Positions 44,451 to 53,012 of a stretch of 64,000 nt of DNA are shown one piece after another. This DNA comes from an uncultured Phycisphaeraceae bacterium (lineage in GTDB: Bacteria; Planctomycetota; Phycisphaerae; Phycisphaerales; UBA1924): assembly GCA_937899905.1 (NCBI GenBank), contig CALCCF010000099.1:1-64000 (forward strand), written 5' to 3'. Position 1 is the first letter of the stretch, and each line of letters opens with the position of its first letter. The position numbers and the translations under genes were made by a program. Under the pieces are notes generated by a model that was not told the DNA's origin, searched no databases, and saw only the letters and a list, made by a program, of their open reading frames with translations.

Positions 44451-45026
44451 CTACCCGTTGGGCTCGAGCTTCTGGCGGAGCCAAGCGCGGGCCATCGCCC
44501 AATCGCCGTCGACAAGCCGCGGCGACACATCCAGGTGGTGGGCGATCTGCTTGATGGTCAGGCCGCCAAAGAACTTCAGCTCGACGATCTCGGATTGCCG
44601 CTGGTTGAGTTCTTTGAGCTCTTCGAGCGCGGCGTCCAGATCGAGCACGTCGATGGCCTGCTGTTGGGGCTCGCCTCCGCCGAACTGGTCCATCGTCTCC
44701 ATCGCGAGACGATCGCGGTCTCCCCCCCTCTTTTGGGCGTTGTGTGAACGGGCGTGGTCGACAAGCAGCCGACGGATCGTGATCGCGGCGATCGCGTAGA
44801 AGTGCGTGCGGCATTCCCAGTCTACGTTGTCCTTTCCTACGAGCTTCATAAAGGCCTCGTCGGCAAGTAGAGTCGGCTGGAGCGTGTGGTCGCGGCGTTC
44901 CTTGACCATGGCCTGCTGGGCGATCCCTCGGAGCTTATCGAGCAGGATGGGTGCAAGATCTTCACGAGCCTGGGCGTCGTGATTGGCGTCCAGTAAGAGC
45001 TTTGTCACGCTGACTGTCTGGTCCAT
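44451..45026 (-). CDS. ECF-type sigma factor (TIGR02999 group)
   Basis: A 191-residue sigma-70-like factor of the planctomycete-expanded ECF group. Region 2: LRGIAQQAMVKERRDHTLQPTLLADEA with FYAIAAITIRRLLVDHAR. Region 4: LNQRQSEIVELKFFGGLTIKQIAHHLDVS, a helix-turn-helix for the -35 box. A Gly/Gln-rich linker connects them. A GGGGGG-type ribosome-binding site precedes ATG 45026. It diverges from a receptor-like Ser/Thr kinase gene across 133 bp. In planctomycetes such pairs are recurrent, so the kinase may control this factor; that link is inference. No anti-sigma factor is adjacent. Confidence 0.88.
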   Translation of the reverse strand: MDQTVSVTKLLLDANHDAQAREDLAPILLDKLRGIAQQAMVKERRDHTLQPTLLADEAFMKLVGKDNVDWECRTHFYAIAAITIRRLLVDHARSHNAQKRGGDRDRLAMETMDQFGGGEPQQQAIDVLDLDAALEELKELNQRQSEIVELKFFGGLTIKQIAHHLDVSPRLVDGDWAMARAWLRQKLEPNG

Positions 45027-45159
45027 GTGCCCCCCAGATGGAACTCGGCGCTGCGCTTCCGGCCACGCCCGAATCTATGGATAACGCGGCATCTACGATT
45101 GTTGCTACGCTATCGCTCACCGGATTCGTTTCAGTGTTTGTTCGATTTAGGGACAGTAT

Positions 45160-47934
45160 ATGGACGCCAAAACCTACGAGCGCGTGCGCGAGGAGTTCCT
45201 CCGTGTCCACGAGCTGCCGAAGCCCGAACTGGAGGCCGCCCTCGAGCAACTCGATCGTGACGAGCCAGAGATCGCGGTCGAGCTGCGCAAGCTGCTCGCT
45301 GGCACAACCAACGGCGGCAGCCAAGACCCCGGCTTCGAGGACGCGATCCATCGTGGCCTGGCCGGGGGCGCCCAGGAACTCATTCCGACACTTCGGCTCA
45401 GCTCGGGGACCGAAGTCGGCCCGTTCTCGATCGAGTCCTACATCAACGACGGTGGGTTTGGTGAGGTCTATCTCGCGCGGCAAGACGACCCAAATCGTGA
45501 AGTGGCGCTCAAGATTATCAAGCCGGGGATGGACAGCGCGCAGGTGATCCGACGGTTTCGCCAGGAACGTGAAGCTCTTGCGAAAATGAACCATCCGAGT
45601 GTTGCTGGGTTCTATCAGGCCGGTAGTACTCCCGCAGAATTGGGCTCCCGGCCGTACTTCGCCATGGAGTTCGTCCACGGAGCGACGATCACCGAGTACT
45701 GCATCCGTCAGAATCTCATGATCGAGGCACGGATCAAGCTATTCGTCGAGGTGTGTGCGGCGGTGCAGCACGCGCACTCGAAGGGCGTCATCCACCGAGA
45801 TCTCAAGCCTTCCAACGTCCTGATCGCCGAGATGGATGGAAAGGCTGTTCCAAAGGTCATCGACTTTGGCATCGCGAAAGCACTCGACCATCGTCTAGGG
45901 CAGATGAGTGTGAACACTGTCGAAGGCCAGTTTCTTGGCACACCGGCGTACATGAGCCCCGAGCAGGCCGGCGGCGGCGACATCGATACGCGTACCGATG
46001 TTTACGCGCTCGGTGTGATGTTGTATGAGCTCTTGACCAATGCCCTGCCCTTTGACTCGCGCACCTTGGCCGACCTGTCACTGGCCGAGTTGCAGCGCGT
46101 GATTCGCGAGTCAACACCCACACGGCCGAGCCAGAAGGTGAAGGACGCGGGTCAGAAGGCGGCCAGCGAGTCGCGTGCTCGCGTGGCGATGGCCCGCAGG
46201 CTCCAGCCGGACCTGGATGACATCATCATGCAGTGCCTTGAGAAAGAGCCCAAGGACCGCTATCCCACCGCGAGTGCCCTAGCCGAGGATTTGCAGCGAT
46301 TCCTCGAAGGCAAGCCCGTCGAAGCGGTCCGGGCGCACGGGCTCTACCGCACGAAGAAGTGGGTGCAGAGACATAAGCTCGTGGTGAGTATCACAGCCGC
46401 CGTGACGCTACTCGTGTTCACATCACTCACTACGGCGGTGATCAGCTTTGCTTTGAAGTTGGATGAGAGTCGCAAGCTCGTTGATACAACCAAGACGCTT
46501 GAGCAGGTGCAGGTTGAGCTTGAGGACTCTCAGCAAGAGCGAGACAGCAACGCTCAAGAGGCAGGTCGGCTGGCTGCGGAGGTTGCGGGTTCACTGGCGG
46601 ATTTGGAGTCCATGACCGCTCAACGCAATGAAGCACAGCGTGAAATCGATGACACGAAGGCGCAGTTCGAGGCCAGCCAAGCCGAGCTCGCGCGACTCAC
46701 AGACGCTGTAGATCGGACGGCGGACGACCTTGGCCGCGCGCGTGCGGAGGCGGCAGCCCAACAGCAGGAGTTTGATCGACAGCGTCGGGAGCAGCAGGAT
46801 CTCTTCGACCAGGTTCAGCAGGAGCTCGCGAGTCAGGAAGCCGCGCGCCGCGCCGATATCGAGGCACTGAACCAGACCGTTGCGCAGGTCGAGCAGCAGA
46901 TCGAAGAAAAGCAAGAAGAGCTTCGGAGCACGCAGCGGCTGTACTTGGAAGCCCAGCGTGCGATCGAACAGATGGCCGAGCGCAATCGATCTGATGAAGG
47001 CAAGATGGAAGAGTGGGCATACTCAGACGACACGCAGGGACCGATACGCGTCGAGTTCTTGGAGCAGTTGGTGGAGTCGGCACTGGCGAAGCCCGAGATG
47101 CCGCAGGCCATCAAGCACCAATCGCAACTCGTCACGGTGAGTATCGGATTGCACGGCTCCGATGACGTCAAAACGCTCACGCGTCGGCTCGAACTGGTTC
47201 AGCTGAAGCTGCTGGTTTCGAACCTGGCCGGAGCGGAGGAAGAGCTAGGACGAGTGATCGCGGCGGCCGACCGCAGCCCAGAAAGTGCCGAGGCGATACG
47301 CAGCGACCTACTGCTCGCCCAGGCCCGGCTGGCGCTCGAACACTGGTCACTCGACGCGGCACTCGACTTCGCAACCCGGGCCGTCGAACTTCGCACAGCG
47401 AGATTCGGCGCGTTCGATCACCGGACATCCGAGGCGATCTTCGTCCGTGCCCTCATTCACATGAAGGCAGGCCGCAACGAGTTAGCGATCCAGGACTACC
47501 AATACGTCATCCGCCTCGACGATGCGCAGTTCGGGCCGGATACGCGGGAGTTTCTCGCGATGGCGTGCCACAACCTTGCGTACCTTGAACGCCGCCGAGG
47601 GAGCGGCTCACTCTCTGCTGTGCTGCTCGTTCGAGCAAACGACGCTGCGGTCGCCGCGTGGGGCGCTCGCGACTGGCGGACGGCGATCGTGAGTGCGCAT
47701 CACGGCTACGCGCTGAGCCTTGAGGGCGACTTCGTGACCGCGGAAGCCAAGCTCAAGACGGCGGAGGGCGTGCTGTGGTCCTCGCTCGGGCCAGACCACG
47801 CCCAAACACGTGCCCTGCGGCGAGGCCTCGTGCAGTTTTACACATCGTGCAATGACGCCGAAGGGACACGCAAGTACGACGATGAAGTTGCGACGTGGCA
47901 GGCAAAGCTCGGTAGTGAGTTGAGCCAGTTCTAG
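45160..47934 (+). CDS. Receptor-like Ser/Thr protein kinase with coiled coil and TPR region
   Basis: A 924-residue kinase. Residues about 88-385 are the catalytic domain: YINDGGFGEVYLA (first Gly of the loop is Asn), the VALKIIK lysine near 116, HRDLKPSN with His212 and Asp214, DFGIAK with Asp235, and TPAYMSPEQ. All essential residues are kept. A single transmembrane helix (about 405-430) leads to a long Gln/Glu/Ala-rich coiled coil (about 440-625), then a helical TPR-like sensor region. Topology places the coiled coil and TPR part outside the cytoplasm. The divergent ECF sigma gene shares its 133-bp promoter region. GC is lower than in neighbouring housekeeping genes. Confidence 0.92.
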   Translation: MDAKTYERVREEFLRVHELPKPELEAALEQLDRDEPEIAVELRKLLAGTTNGGSQDPGFEDAIHRGLAGGAQELIPTLRLSSGTEVGPFSIESYINDGGFGEVYLARQDDPNREVALKIIKPGMDSAQVIRRFRQEREALAKMNHPSVAGFYQAGSTPAELGSRPYFAMEFVHGATITEYCIRQNLMIEARIKLFVEVCAAVQHAHSKGVIHRDLKPSNVLIAEMDGKAVPKVIDFGIAKALDHRLGQMSVNTVEGQFLGTPAYMSPEQAGGGDIDTRTDVYALGVMLYELLTNALPFDSRTLADLSLAELQRVIRESTPTRPSQKVKDAGQKAASESRARVAMARRLQPDLDDIIMQCLEKEPKDRYPTASALAEDLQRFLEGKPVEAVRAHGLYRTKKWVQRHKLVVSITAAVTLLVFTSLTTAVISFALKLDESRKLVDTTKTLEQVQVELEDSQQERDSNAQEAGRLAAEVAGSLADLESMTAQRNEAQREIDDTKAQFEASQAELARLTDAVDRTADDLGRARAEAAAQQQEFDRQRREQQDLFDQVQQELASQEAARRADIEALNQTVAQVEQQIEEKQEELRSTQRLYLEAQRAIEQMAERNRSDEGKMEEWAYSDDTQGPIRVEFLEQLVESALAKPEMPQAIKHQSQLVTVSIGLHGSDDVKTLTRRLELVQLKLLVSNLAGAEEELGRVIAAADRSPESAEAIRSDLLLAQARLALEHWSLDAALDFATRAVELRTARFGAFDHRTSEAIFVRALIHMKAGRNELAIQDYQYVIRLDDAQFGPDTREFLAMACHNLAYLERRRGSGSLSAVLLVRANDAAVAAWGARDWRTAIVSAHHGYALSLEGDFVTAEAKLKTAEGVLWSSLGPDHAQTRALRRGLVQFYTSCNDAEGTRKYDDEVATWQAKLGSELSQF

Positions 47935-47939
47935 GTCGA

Positions 47940-48692
47940 TCAGGCCTCGTCCGCCTTGGCGAGCTTCCACTCCTCGATCTCGATTGGTGCCTGGCGGCCG
48001 AAGATCGTGACGAGCACGCGGACCAAGCCCTTCTCGGGCAGGAGCTCATCGACAGAGCCCTCGTAGCCCTCGAACGGGCCTTCCTTGATCGTGACGTGCT
48101 CGCCCTTCTCGAAGTTCATGCGAACCTCGGGCTCCTCCTCCGGAGCGCGGCTGCTCATCTGGATCTTCTCGACCTCGTGCAGCTCCAGCGGCGTCGGGCG
48201 CGGCGTGCCGACGAAGTCGCCCACGCCGGTGGTCTCCTTGATCAGGAAGAACACGTCCTGGGGGATGCGGCCGTCGTCCTCGAGCTTCATCTCGACGAAC
48301 ACGTAGCCGGGGTAGAGCTTGGTCTCGGTGATCTTGATCTTGCCGTTCTTGAACGTGCGGCTCTTCTCGGTGGGTACGAGGATGCGGCCGACGAACTCGG
48401 TCTTGTGCTCGATCTGGACCTTGCGCAGCAGCGTGTCGCGGACCGAGCTTTCCTTGTTCGAAGCGACGCGGAGCGCGAACCAGCTCATGCCAGGCTGGAC
48501 GATCGGCTCGTCGTTAGTGGGCTTGGCCTCGGCCTGCGAGTCTGCTGCGGGAGCGGTGTCGGCAGGGGCTGCGGCAGCCGTCTCGGCCGATGCCTCACTC
48601 GTCGTCTCAGCGGGAGCCTCGGCGGCTGGCGTCTCGCTTGCCAGCTCGGGCTGCTGCTCGGTCGGGGTGGTCTGCTGCTCGCCTTCGATCAT
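47940..48692 (-). CDS. nusG: Transcription termination/antitermination factor NusG
   Basis: Binds RNA polymerase, suppresses pausing and couples transcription to Rho or the ribosome. It has 250 residues. An Ala/Glu/Pro/Thr-rich acidic extension of about 63 residues precedes the NGN domain (SWFALRVASNKESSVRDTLL, LYPGYVFVEM), and the KOW domain (GEHVTIKEGPFEGYEG) ends the protein. ATG 48692 has CCAGGAG upstream (9 nt spacing). It follows secE as usual, with a wide 133-bp gap. The rplK-rplA genes that normally come next are absent; a convergent kinase gene ends 5 bp away. Confidence 0.93.
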   Translation of the reverse strand: MIEGEQQTTPTEQQPELASETPAAEAPAETTSEASAETAAAAPADTAPAADSQAEAKPTNDEPIVQPGMSWFALRVASNKESSVRDTLLRKVQIEHKTEFVGRILVPTEKSRTFKNGKIKITETKLYPGYVFVEMKLEDDGRIPQDVFFLIKETTGVGDFVGTPRPTPLELHEVEKIQMSSRAPEEEPEVRMNFEKGEHVTIKEGPFEGYEGSVDELLPEKGLVRVLVTIFGRQAPIEIEEWKLAKADEA

Positions 48693-48825
48693 CGCGCCGT
48701 GCTCCTGGGGCGTTACCCGAGAGAATGACAGCGGCCGCAGATCCGCACGATGCGGTCCACGGCCGAGACTCCCGATAATAGGCGATTTCCTGGGGTCCGG
48801 TCCACCGACCGGGGCCCAGGGCCGT

Positions 48826-49500
48826 TCAGATATCCAGGACGCCGATCGCGCGGAAGAAGAGCGCAAAGACCGTGTCGAACCCGAAGAGGTACAGGCCCAG
48901 GATCGCCGAGGCCCCGATCACGACCCACGTGCTGTTGATCACGTCCTTGCGGGTCGACCAGTTGACCTTCCGCATCTCGCCGTCGGTAGCGATCAGGAAG
49001 TCGACCGAGCCCTTCTTCATCGCCACGAAGTAGACGATGCCGATCGCGCCGATGAGCACTGTCACCAGGACCATGGCGCCTTGGACATAGATGCGATCGA
49101 CAACGGGCACGCCGCGGACGCCGCCGCCGGTGATCGCGACGATCTGGCCGTCGCTGGCCCGCAGGGCGCTGATCTGCGACCGTGTGGCCTCGCCGGTGAG
49201 CTGGTAGTCCACGAGGGTGATCGTGCCACCCGTGGAGCTGGCGTCGACGGTCTCGATGGTCGCCGTCCCGAGCTCGGGGCGAGCCGTGAGTCCTTCGGGG
49301 CCAAGCAGGTCCACCGGCTGGCTGGCGTCAAAGTTCGCGGCCACGCTGTAGGACATGCTCCACGCCCGGTCGGGCAGCGGGATGAGCAGCGCTTGCCCAT
49401 ACAGCCACACCGCGGCGGCCATCACCAGCACGCCGGCGAAGACCGCCGTCATGACCCGGGTCCAGTAGCCCTGTCCGGGCTTGTAGATCGCAAACGCCAT
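48826..49500 (-). CDS. secE: Preprotein translocase subunit SecE with large extracytoplasmic insert
   Basis: Sec translocon subunit, 224 residues. The conserved part is C-terminal: amphipathic DFLIATDGEMRKVNWSTRKDV (167-187) followed by TM3 (190-217). TM2 is about 139-161 and TM1 about 17-41, so it has the three-helix layout of E. coli SecE. Between TM1 and TM2, where E. coli has a short turn, there are about 97 residues of soluble beta-rich sequence (42-138) that should lie outside the cytoplasm. ATG 49500 has GGAG 6 nt upstream; other in-frame ATGs at 49527-49542 would run towards the tRNA. It lies just downstream of tRNA-Trp on the same strand. Confidence 0.88.
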   Translation of the reverse strand: MAFAIYKPGQGYWTRVMTAVFAGVLVMAAAVWLYGQALLIPLPDRAWSMSYSVAANFDASQPVDLLGPEGLTARPELGTATIETVDASSTGGTITLVDYQLTGEATRSQISALRASDGQIVAITGGGVRGVPVVDRIYVQGAMVLVTVLIGAIGIVYFVAMKKGSVDFLIATDGEMRKVNWSTRKDVINSTWVVIGASAILGLYLFGFDTVFALFFRAIGVLDI

Positions 49501-49554
49501 CAGTACTCCAAACCGGCCAAACACCATTCCGCTCATGCCCATCGGCACGAGCAA

Positions 49555-49627
<73 letters not shown>

Positions 49628-49667
49628 CCGGGATTTCATCCGAACGGGGGGAAACCACCGCCGGGCC

Positions 49668-49695
49668 GTAATGATTGGCGCACTCTGGGCGTCAA
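49668..49695 (-). promoter_or_regulatory. Candidate promoter of tRNA-Trp-secE-nusG
   Basis: TTGACG (-35, positions 49695-49690 on the minus strand), a 16-nt spacer and CATTAC (-10-like, 49673-49668), about 40 nt before the tRNA 5' end. The -35 matches consensus at 5 of 6 positions; the -10 is weak. Confidence 0.35.
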
Positions 49696-49724
49696 GCGAG
49701 CCCAACCAGGACCCTCCCAATCGG

Positions 49725-49730
49725 TACAGT
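49725..49730 (+). promoter_or_regulatory. Candidate -10 box of the ABC ATPase gene
   Basis: TACAGT ends 7 nt before the ATG at 49738; no Shine-Dalgarno is present. It fits the leaderless pattern. Confidence 0.4.
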
Positions 49731-49737
49731 ACACTGC

Positions 49738-50529
49738 ATGACCCAGCCGACCCCAGCCGAGACCCCGGCCCAAACCCCTGCTCCTCACGCCAACGGCGAG
49801 GTTGCCAACCCCCATGCCGACGCGCCGACGGTGGCCGAGCTCAACGGCGTCCGGAAGGTCTATTACAAGCCCGACGGCTCGATCATGGTCGAGGCCCTTC
49901 GCGGCGTGGACATCGCTGTCCACGAGGGCGAGTACGTCGCCATCATGGGGGCCTCGGGTTCGGGCAAGAGCACGCTTATGAACATCCTGGGCTGTCTCGA
50001 CCAGCCCACCGACGGGCAATACCTGCTCGCGGGCAAGGACATCAACGAGATGGACGACGAGGGGCTGAGCCAGTTCCGCGGCCGGACCATCGGCTTCGTG
50101 TTTCAGGCGTTTAACCTCATCCCCCAGCTGACCGTTGAGGACAACGTCGCCGTTCCGTTGTTCTACCAGGGCGTCGACCCGGCCGAACGGCGGCGACGGG
50201 CCGTCGAGAAGCTGACGCTCGTCGGCCTGGGCGAACGCCTGGGCCACCGCCCGCGCGAGCTCTCCGGCGGCCAGCAGCAGCGCGTCGCCATCGCCCGCTC
50301 GCTCATCGCCGAGCCCAAGGTGCTCATGGCCGATGAGCCCACCGGTAACCTCGACTCGCGCACGGGCGAGGAGATCCTGACCCTGTTCGAGAAGCTGCAC
50401 GCGGAGGGCATGACCATCCTGATGGTGACACACGACGATTCGGTGGCGGATCGCTGCGAGCGCGTGATTCGATTGAAAGACGGAGTGGTGGAGTGGGATC
50501 GGCGGCTAAGGACGCGGGGATCGGTTTAG
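49738..50529 (+). CDS. ABC transporter ATP-binding protein (MacB/LolD type)
   Basis: A 263-residue ATPase of the MacB/LolD/FtsE class. Walker A MGASGSGKST, Q-loop FVFQAFNLIPQ, signature LSGGQQQRVAIARSL, Walker B VLMADEPTGNLD and H-loop VTHDD are all intact. A Pro/Ala-rich N-terminal extension of about 36 residues (TQPTPAETPAQTP) precedes the core. Such ATPases power lipoprotein release or export of peptides and drugs through a FtsX/MacB-type permease, but no permease gene is adjacent. Its last 4 nt overlap the convergent hypothetical gene. Confidence 0.92.
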   Translation: MTQPTPAETPAQTPAPHANGEVANPHADAPTVAELNGVRKVYYKPDGSIMVEALRGVDIAVHEGEYVAIMGASGSGKSTLMNILGCLDQPTDGQYLLAGKDINEMDDEGLSQFRGRTIGFVFQAFNLIPQLTVEDNVAVPLFYQGVDPAERRRRAVEKLTLVGLGERLGHRPRELSGGQQQRVAIARSLIAEPKVLMADEPTGNLDSRTGEEILTLFEKLHAEGMTILMVTHDDSVADRCERVIRLKDGVVEWDRRLRTRGSV

Positions 50530-51473
50530 GAGTCTTGACTTCGTGCGAAGTGGCGATTCTGTAAGACCTCGACGAGGTACGGCCCCTCTATCTGCAGCAG
50601 CATCGAATAGACCGCTGGTCGATGACCGGCCGGAAACTCCCATGCATGTTTGGTAGGGCGAGGTCGGTCGGGCACACGTGTCACCTTGACCGGAATTGGG
50701 AGATCTTCTCGAGCGGCTTGTTCCGCGACCGCCTGTGCTCCAAGCTCGGCTAGCTCCTTTCGCGAGCAGGTACATAGCAGCGGATGAAGGAACGAGCTGT
50801 CCTCGATCCGGTAGCGCAAATCGACTTCATGGCGTGAGTCACCATCAGCGACATGAACACCTTTGTCGCACGTGTGATACATTGCGAGTTGCCACTCGCG
50901 AAAGTGGCCTTCCGGTTCGGCCTGGGCGGCACTCAACATATCCGGCAAAAGAGACCGCAACTCGCACCTATCTACCTTCAACGTGGCTCTCCAGCGCACC
51001 TGCTTCACTCTGTCCATGAGTGCTTGCTTAAGAATCCAGGTCGACATCTCTTGTGGGTGCGATCGTTCGAGTGCTTGAACCGCAGTGTCTCGAGAGTGCC
51101 ACTTGCGCAAGCCGAAGAGCCAGACAAGACACTGCTGCGACAGCACGAAATGCTTCGAGAGCAAACCTAGAAGGTCCGGTGCATTCAATCTGATCCTCTT
51201 CTGCTTCGCCGAAGCACACCAGAGAACGGGCGCAAGCAACTCCGGGGTCGCCACCTCGTCCAAGATCATCCGCTGGGTCGCAACGAGGGATTCGATTACA
51301 ACAGGTGTCCGGTAAGGATCACTAAGACGCCTCCACCTCGGTTTCACCCGCTCGTCCCTAGACACCGGCGTCAACCCATCCACCCGCTCACCAAACGCCG
51401 CCACGGCATCAGCGAACGCGCGGCTCGTCGCCTCATCGGGCATCCAGGTCGGGTCATAGCCAGGCTGGCTCAT
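50526..51473 (-). CDS. Hypothetical protein, unrecognised
   Basis: A 315-residue soluble protein without recognised domain. It is helical at the N-terminus (DEATSRAFADAVAAFGER). The centre includes LAPVLWCASAKQKRIRLNAPDLL and QQCLVWLFGLRKWHSRDTAVQALE, which could be HEAT-like helices, and Trp is frequent. Codon use is visibly less GC-biased than in its neighbours. ATG 51473 is chosen; TATCAT ends 5 nt upstream of it. The sequence further upstream is shared with the divergent Fur-like gene's leader. It is convergent with the ABC ATPase, overlapping by 4 bp. Possibly a lineage-specific or acquired gene. Confidence 0.65.
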   Translation of the reverse strand: MSQPGYDPTWMPDEATSRAFADAVAAFGERVDGLTPVSRDERVKPRWRRLSDPYRTPVVIESLVATQRMILDEVATPELLAPVLWCASAKQKRIRLNAPDLLGLLSKHFVLSQQCLVWLFGLRKWHSRDTAVQALERSHPQEMSTWILKQALMDRVKQVRWRATLKVDRCELRSLLPDMLSAAQAEPEGHFREWQLAMYHTCDKGVHVADGDSRHEVDLRYRIEDSSFLHPLLCTCSRKELAELGAQAVAEQAAREDLPIPVKVTRVPDRPRPTKHAWEFPAGHRPAVYSMLLQIEGPYLVEVLQNRHFARSQDS

Positions 51474-51478
51474 GCTCG

Positions 51479-51484
51479 ATGATA
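51479..51484 (-). promoter_or_regulatory. Candidate -10 box of the 50526-51473 gene
   Basis: TATCAT on the minus strand (5 of 6 matches to TATAAT) ends 5 nt before the ATG, with no Shine-Dalgarno. Confidence 0.45.
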
Positions 51485-51559
51485 CTGGCGTCTCGAACCA
51501 TGCCTCTGCCGCGACTCGGGCCTTGAAACCATCCTCTCGCCCAAAGCGTGTTTGCTCCC

Positions 51560-51565
51560 TAGAAT
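51560..51565 (+). promoter_or_regulatory. Candidate -10 box of the Fur-like gene
   Basis: TAGAAT (5 of 6 matches to TATAAT) ends 7 nt before the ATG at 51573, with no Shine-Dalgarno. Confidence 0.45.
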
Positions 51566-51572
51566 CGTTCCA

Positions 51573-52031
51573 ATGTCCTGCGGCCCCACATGCCACTGCC
51601 AGAGTGAGAGCGGTGATTATCGCGAGCTCTTCGCCGCCCATGGCCTCCGCTGCACCCGCCAGCGGCAGGTGGTGTACGCCGCCCTAGCCGGCACGCGTGA
51701 GCACCCCACGGCCGAGGCGATCTATGACGCCGTCCGGCAGGATTCCGGTTCGGCGGGCATCTCGCTGGCCACCGTGTACAACACGCTCGAGACCCTGAGC
51801 AACTGCGGCCTGTGCCGCAAGCTGGCGACGCCCGGCGGCCCGGCCCGGTTCGACGCCCTGACCGACGAGCACGCCCACGTCGTCGCCGCCGACGGCTCGA
51901 TGATGGACCTGCCCGAAGACCTCAGCGACCGCGTGATGGCCGGCGTCCGAGACCCAGAGCTCATCGCCGAGATCGAGAAGCGGCTCGGCGTGACGGTCGG
52001 ACGGATCAGCATCCACCTCGCGGCCGAGTAG
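51573..52031 (+). CDS. Fur-family transcriptional regulator
   Basis: A 152-residue metalloregulator of the Fur/PerR/Zur family. DNA-binding winged helix: HGLRCTRQRQVVYAAL and GISLATVYNTLETLSNCGL. Dimerisation/metal region: RFDALTDEHAHVVAADGSMMD, where the usual HHH-hxxC-xxCG reads DEHAHVVAADG. The structural CxxC pairs of many Fur proteins are absent, while the N-terminus has Cys3, Cys7 and Cys9 (SCGPTCHC). Lack of the C-terminal cysteines suggests a PerR- or Irr-like sensor with altered metal sites. The target genes are unknown. It diverges from the unrecognised gene with 99 bp between. Confidence 0.85.
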   Translation: MSCGPTCHCQSESGDYRELFAAHGLRCTRQRQVVYAALAGTREHPTAEAIYDAVRQDSGSAGISLATVYNTLETLSNCGLCRKLATPGGPARFDALTDEHAHVVAADGSMMDLPEDLSDRVMAGVRDPELIAEIEKRLGVTVGRISIHLAAE

Positions 52032-52037
52032 TTCGGG

Positions 52038-52976
52038 TCACTCCCGCCAACCCAGCGCCCACTCGTCCTCATTGCGCTCTTCTTCCGCCGTTCGCGGCAG
52101 CACCAAGCCATCCCACGCCAGCCGGATGCCGTTCGGCAGCGCGCGATCGACGGGTTCGTGGCGAACCTCGTGGTTCATGTGGATGAACCAGGTTTCTTTG
52201 GCACCGACTCGCTGGGCCGCATCGACGGCTTCGTCGATGGAGAAGTGCGTCGGATGCTTCCGCGATCGCAGTGCCCCGAGCACGAGCGTGCGGAGCCCTT
52301 CGAGCATGGGCCAGGTCTCGGTTGGGATGCCCGAGACGTCGGTGCAGTACGCCAGGGGCAGCAGGTCGTCGATGCCCGCCCGAGCCGCGACCATGGGATG
52401 GACGGCGTCGACGCGGAAGCCGAGCACGGGCAGCTTGCCGTGGAGCAGCGGGATGGGCGTGATGCGGAGGCCGAAGAGTTCCTCGGGCACCATCGGCAGA
52501 AGGCGGTGGGGGATCACCGAGGCGACATAGCTCGGCTGGACGTTGTTCTTGGAGTCGAAGATGTGGCCGTACACGCGACGCAGGAACTCGAGCGTGTGGT
52601 CGTTGGCGTAGATGTCCACCGGCCCTTCCATGAGGGTGTTGAACCGACGGATCTCGTCGAGCCCCCAGGTGTGATCGACGTGGTTGTGCGTGAAGAGCAG
52701 GGCGTCGACCCGTTCGAGCCCAGCGCGAAGGGCTTGCTGGCGCAGATCCGGGCCGGCATCGAAGAGGATCGTCCGTTCCTCGCCTCGGTCTCCGCCGAAC
52801 CGCAGGGCTGCCGAGCATCGGAGGCGTTTGTCCTTGAGGTCCCTCGAGGTGCAGGTCAGGCACGAGCAGCCAATGACCGGCACGCCGCTGGACACGCCGG
52901 TGCCCAGGAACTCGAAGCTGACCTGCCTGTGGATGGGCCGTCTGTTGCTCGGATGGCTCCCGCTGCGATCGCTCAC
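52038..52976 (-). CDS. PhnP-like MBL-fold metallohydrolase
   Basis: A 312-residue hydrolase of the PhnP/RNase Z-like MBL group. FLGTGVSSGVPVIGCSCLTC is the characteristic PhnP-type start with the Cys residues of a structural zinc site. The catalytic HxHxDH is THNHVDHTWG, and later ligands are in PIPLLHGKLPV, YCTDVSG and FIHMNHEV. PhnP hydrolyses cyclic phosphodiesters in phosphonate use; without phn genes here the substrate is likely another phosphodiester. The start is GTG 52976, and TACGCT ends 5 nt upstream. It diverges from cysS with 47 bp between. Confidence 0.87.
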   Translation of the reverse strand: MSDRSGSHPSNRRPIHRQVSFEFLGTGVSSGVPVIGCSCLTCTSRDLKDKRLRCSAALRFGGDRGEERTILFDAGPDLRQQALRAGLERVDALLFTHNHVDHTWGLDEIRRFNTLMEGPVDIYANDHTLEFLRRVYGHIFDSKNNVQPSYVASVIPHRLLPMVPEELFGLRITPIPLLHGKLPVLGFRVDAVHPMVAARAGIDDLLPLAYCTDVSGIPTETWPMLEGLRTLVLGALRSRKHPTHFSIDEAVDAAQRVGAKETWFIHMNHEVRHEPVDRALPNGIRLAWDGLVLPRTAEEERNEDEWALGWRE

Positions 52977-52981
52977 CAGCG

Positions 52982-52987
52982 AGCGTA
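52982..52987 (-). promoter_or_regulatory. Candidate -10 box of the PhnP-like gene
   Basis: TACGCT on the minus strand ends 5 nt before GTG 52976, with no Shine-Dalgarno. It shares a 47-bp divergent region with the cysS box. Confidence 0.3.
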
Positions 52988-53012
52988 CGCCGAGGGGGCC
53001 GGGCGTTCGTTC

